DNA of 7,699 bases from Endomicrobium sp. (GTDB lineage: Bacteria; Elusimicrobiota; Endomicrobiia; Endomicrobiales; Endomicrobiaceae): the NCBI GenBank assembly GCA_031277075.1, contig JAISLV010000157.1, positions 1 to 7,699 on the forward strand. The letters are read 5' to 3'. This document shows, in pieces, positions 6,077-7,699 of the stretch (within the stretch, counting starts at the first letter, position 1; every line of letters starts with the position of its first letter). The position numbers and the translations under genes are program-made. The notes below the pieces were generated by a model. It did not search any database. It saw only the letters and a program-made list of their open reading frames with translations, and had not been told where the DNA came from.

Positions 6077-6200
6077 GCCAAATATGGAAGTTTTGTAAAA
6101 TAGGCGAAAGAAAAAATATATTTGCAAAGAAAGCAGCAAAGAAAAAAATAGCATTAGAGTGAAGATAGTAAGAGAAAGAATAGATGAACAACAAACGACA

Positions 6201-6314
6201 GATGCTGAAACAAGTTCAGCATGACAGGCACGGCAACGATGTTACCCCAGCGCTGACGCAAACGCGTCGTCCAAAACTGACGCGAAGCGTCACCCTGAAC
6301 TTGTTTCAGGGTCT
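6201..6314. repeat. REPIN-like inverted pair of REP sequences
   Basis: A REP palindrome at 6201-6225 (core GCTGAAACAAGTTCAGC followed by ATGAC) faces an inverted relative at 6289-6314 (CACCCTGAACTTGTTTCAG plus GGTCT). The 63-bp spacer carries two small hairpins, GACGC-AAAC-GCGTC (6255-6268) and GACGC-GAA-GCGTC (6279-6291). This is the known layout of REPINs, mobilised elsewhere by RAYT transposases (TnpA-REP); no such transposase is in the window. An open frame at 6184-6384 is only a translation of these repeats (MLKQVQHD, VTLNLFQGLF) and should not be annotated as a gene. Confidence 0.85.
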
Positions 6315-6363
6315 TTTTCAGGGTCTCTTTCAGTGTCTATTTCATGGTCTCTTTCAAGGTCTG
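6304..6363 (+). repeat. Five 12-bp tandem repeats derived from a REP end
   Basis: Five adjacent 12-bp units start at 6304, 6316, 6328, 6340 and 6352, with consensus TTTCAGGGTCTC and one to three changes each. The first overlaps the right end of the REP at 6289-6314, so the array appears to be an expansion of that end. Being a multiple of three it encodes a repeating LFQG in one frame. The array ends directly at the 16-bp motif GCCTTTGCTTAGCTGC (6363-6378). Confidence 0.85.
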
Positions 6364-6378
6364 CCTTTGCTTAGCTGC
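6363..6378 (+). repeat. Second copy of the 16-bp leader motif
   Basis: GCCTTTGCTTAGCTGC here is identical to 140-155 before the radical SAM gene. The next bases (AATT) continue the match to 179-189. It marks the junction between the tandem array and the truncated gene that follows. Confidence 0.5.
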
Positions 6379-6385
6379 AATTAAA

Positions 6386-6772
6386 GTGGAACTTGCAGGA
6401 ATAGCGCATAGTGGAAAAGAACTAAAACTGTATATGCCGTTGGCGCAAGATAATTTGAGGGATAAAAACCAATACGACAAAATAAAGAGATTTGTTCGTA
6501 GATTAGAGGTTTTACGAACAGCAATTATAGAAATAGCAGGTCAAGAGTATATGGGCGTCTCTAAAAACCCTAACGCCCGTCCTTGCCGCGTCTTTTGCGG
6601 TATTTCGGCATCAGAAAATTTGTCCGTCCTTGCTCTTAGGACGCACTGCATTTTCTTCTTTGAACTGCCGCAAAATCTGCGGCAATTACGAACATTATAG
6701 GTTTTTAGAGATACCCATATAGCTAAACCAGCAATTGATATTGAAACGCAAAAACTTGTAAAAAATCTGTAA
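6386..6772 (+). pseudogene. Truncated gene of unknown function, interrupted by a palindromic element
   Basis: The frame shows protein-like sequence of about 55 residues beginning VELAGIAHSGKELK (6386), containing KRFVRRLEVLRTAIIEIAG and reaching QEY at 6548-6550. The frame then enters the palindrome and hits a TAG at 6698-6700. In the same frame after the palindrome, IAKPAIDIETQKLVKNL runs to a TAA at 6770-6772 and looks like a normal C-terminus. Removing 168 bp (6553-6720) joins the parts in frame as AGQEYIAKPAIDIETQ. There is no ribosome-binding site or good start: the 5' end runs into the tandem REP-derived array, where a stop sits at 6296. The gene is therefore broken both at the 5' end and internally. 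I do not recognise the family; the remaining part is helical and charged. Confidence 0.6.
6548..6721. mobile_element. Palindromic (foldback) insertion element, ~168-174 bp, no coding capacity
   Basis: The left arm (6548-6629) and the reverse complement of the right arm (6639-6721) align over their whole length with a few one-base gaps, matching at roughly 70% of positions around a 9-nt loop (6630-6638). Matching blocks, from outside in, are TATATGGG, TCTCTAAAAACC, TTGCCGC, TTTTGCGG, GAAAAT and CGTCC. The ends read ATAT-GGG and CCC-ATAT, compatible with an ATAT (or TA) target duplication. It sits inside a gene and its formal removal restores the frame. It carries no transposase, so it would be a MITE or a palindromic element like the Rickettsia palindromic elements in style. 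A structured RNA is the alternative. The frame starting upstream continues through its left part (MGVSKNP), but that looks incidental. Confidence 0.7.
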
Positions 6773-6777
6773 TCTGT

Positions 6778-6901
6778 GTGGTCGCCAAAGCGGGAAAGTC
6801 AGGGGGAAACTAAAAGGAGCGCAGACAGCGGCGGAAAGGCGGCAAGCGTCAATAACGCAGGCAGGCGTAAAAGCGGTTAATTCCTCCGTCCCCTTGACCA
6901 C
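6778..6901. repeat. Structured repeat, copy B, bounded by GTGGTC/GACCAC
   Basis: This GC-richer block of about 124 bp begins GTGGTC (6778-6783) and ends with its complement GACCAC (6896-6901). Inside, GTCAGGGG (6798-6805) can pair with CCCCTTGAC (6890-6898) with one bulge, AGGAG with CTCC, and GCGTCAATAACGC can form a small hairpin. It shares the 21-bp core with copy A (19/21 identical) and the AAAAGCGGT word at 6869. It lies between the end of the broken gene and the 3' end of the Lpt permease gene. No T-run follows on either strand, so it is not an obvious terminator. A minus-strand open frame across it (6695-6976) has the composition of translated repeat and is not supported as a gene. Confidence 0.5.
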
Positions 6902-6912
6902 TTTGCTTTTTC

Positions 6913-7699
6913 TTACTTTTTTACTTTTGTCAGCATAAAGACGCCGATTGTTATGAAGACAAAGTTTGGCAGCCAAGCCGCCATTAGGGGGGACAGAATT
7001 GAGTTTTCTCCTAGAGACTGCGTTATTGCTTGGAAGCCCCAGTATGTGAAAGAAGTTATTAGCGCGAGCGTAAAACTTAAAATTTTTCCGAGTTTATTCC
7101 CAAAGCCCAAAGCGAAAGGTATGCCTATCATCATCACTATCAAATGGCAAAAAACCGAAGCGTACCTTATATTTAAATTTATTCTTTCATTTAAAGCCGT
7201 TTGACCGAAAATTCTTATCTGTTTTATGTATTTTTTAAATTCTTTGGAACTCATTGTTTCGCTTTTCATTTTTCTAAAAGCAATATCGTTGGGTTTTAGG
7301 TCTATATTTGAGTCGTAGGTTTTAAAATACATTTCGTCCCAAAAACCGTCTTTAAATTTCCTTATTACGCCGTTTTCAAGTTCCCAATCTTGCCCGTTCC
7401 AGCGTCCGTCAGAAGCTAAAACAAGATGCTCCAAATAAAAATTGTCGTCGTATTTTTCAATCACGACGTCTTTCATTATTTGCGCTTTCGTATCAAGAAA
7501 ACCTATCGTAATTCTTGAATTGTTTTTTAGAGAAACGAGCAAATTTGAAAATTCCGTTTTATAAGAAATTTGTTCTTTCTCTATTTTTTTCTTTTTTATT
7601 ATTTCATTGAGTCTTGTAGTTTTAGGAATTATAAATTCTCTTGCGGCAAGATCCGCCGCGCCTATCATAACGCCAGTAAAAAGAAAAAGCGCAATAACT
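6913..7699 (-). CDS. LptF/LptG-type lipopolysaccharide export permease (C-terminal part)
   Basis: The frame is open from the window end to a TAA at 6913-6915, giving 261 residues of a family that is usually about 350-400 long, so the first membrane segments are outside. Visible in order: the end of an N-terminal membrane segment (VIALFLFTGVMIGAA), the lead into the periplasmic domain (REFIIPKTTRLNE), and a beta-rich periplasmic domain up to about visible residue 170. Three C-terminal membrane segments follow: ASVFCHLIVMMIGIPFALGF, ILSFTLALITSFTYWGFQAI and AAWLPNFVFITIGVFMLTKV. This is the LptF/LptG layout; with LptB2 and the partner permease the protein would extract lipopolysaccharide from the inner membrane and pass it to LptC/LptA. 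F and G cannot be told apart here. The ATG at 7666-7668 is internal, because the family sequence continues upstream of it. No terminator is evident; copy B lies 12 bp downstream. Confidence 0.88.
   Translation of the reverse strand, partial: VIALFLFTGVMIGAADLAAREFIIPKTTRLNEIIKKKKIEKEQISYKTEFSNLLVSLKNNSRITIGFLDTKAQIMKDVVIEKYDDNFYLEHLVLASDGRWNGQDWELENGVIRKFKDGFWDEMYFKTYDSNIDLKPNDIAFRKMKSETMSSKEFKKYIKQIRIFGQTALNERINLNIRYASVFCHLIVMMIGIPFALGFGNKLGKILSFTLALITSFTYWGFQAITQSLGENSILSPLMAAWLPNFVFITIGVFMLTKVKK

Noticed and set aside
5880..6080. A known housekeeping RNA (6S, SRP, RNase P, tmRNA) in the gene-free stretch
   Set aside because: None of the diagnostic conserved motifs is visible; only repeat-like stems were found. 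No tRNA cloverleaf was seen anywhere in the window.
6184..6384. Open frame encoding MLKQVQHD... and repeated LFQG
   Set aside because: It is a translation of the REP pair and the 12-bp tandem array; there is no ribosome-binding site and the peptide is typical of spurious repeat-derived frames.
6695..6976. Minus-strand open frame of 93 codons across repeat copy B
   Set aside because: It overlaps the 3' end of the Lpt permease gene and consists of palindrome and repeat sequence; no start signal and no protein-like pattern.

Overview
The window reads as the chromosome of an AT-rich, diderm (outer-membrane) bacterium. This rests on an LptF/LptG-type lipopolysaccharide-export permease, a CreD inner-membrane protein and a possible C-terminal strand of an outer-membrane protein. 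Codon use (many AAA, GAA, TTT and GCG/GCA codons), the many palindromic intergenic repeats and the gene remnants would fit a host-associated lineage such as Elusimicrobia/Endomicrobium. That placement is an impression, not a demonstrated assignment.

Layout. Bases 1-72 hold the last codons of a truncated plus-strand gene. Bases 219-2522 carry a two-gene plus-strand unit: a radical SAM protein with a helix-hairpin-helix (TIGR03916 type) and its usual partner, a DUF4130/TIGR03915 'probable DNA metabolism' protein. Together they form a conserved but functionally undefined DNA repair or modification system. Their 216-bp spacer is filled with REP-type palindromes. The second gene ends 2 bp from the convergent creD gene (2525-3898, minus). 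creD is divergent from a U32-family protein (4010-5269) with the four-cysteine pattern of the iron-sulfur U32 RNA/ubiquinone hydroxylases. Then come a small secreted protein of unknown function (5368-5790) and a strong, apparently bidirectional terminator.

Bases 5850-6912 form a 1.1-kb repeat-rich zone with no intact gene. In order it holds: a minus-strand coding remnant that ends in the terminator; a structured repeat (copy A); an A-rich stretch; an inverted pair of REP sequences (REPIN-like) whose end has grown into five 12-bp tandem units; a truncated plus-strand gene; a ~168-174 bp near-complete palindrome inserted into that gene; and a second structured repeat (copy B) sharing a 19/21 core with copy A. 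Formal removal of 168 bp of the palindrome rejoins the gene in frame, which strongly suggests a small palindromic mobile element.

The window closes with the C-terminal part of an LptF/LptG permease on the minus strand, whose 5' end lies beyond base 7699.

The most notable items are the palindromic insertion element, the A/B repeat family, the REPIN-like clusters, and the radical SAM/DUF4130 pair, which here has no neighbouring uracil-DNA glycosylase gene. All family assignments come from recognising sequence motifs by eye. No search was run.
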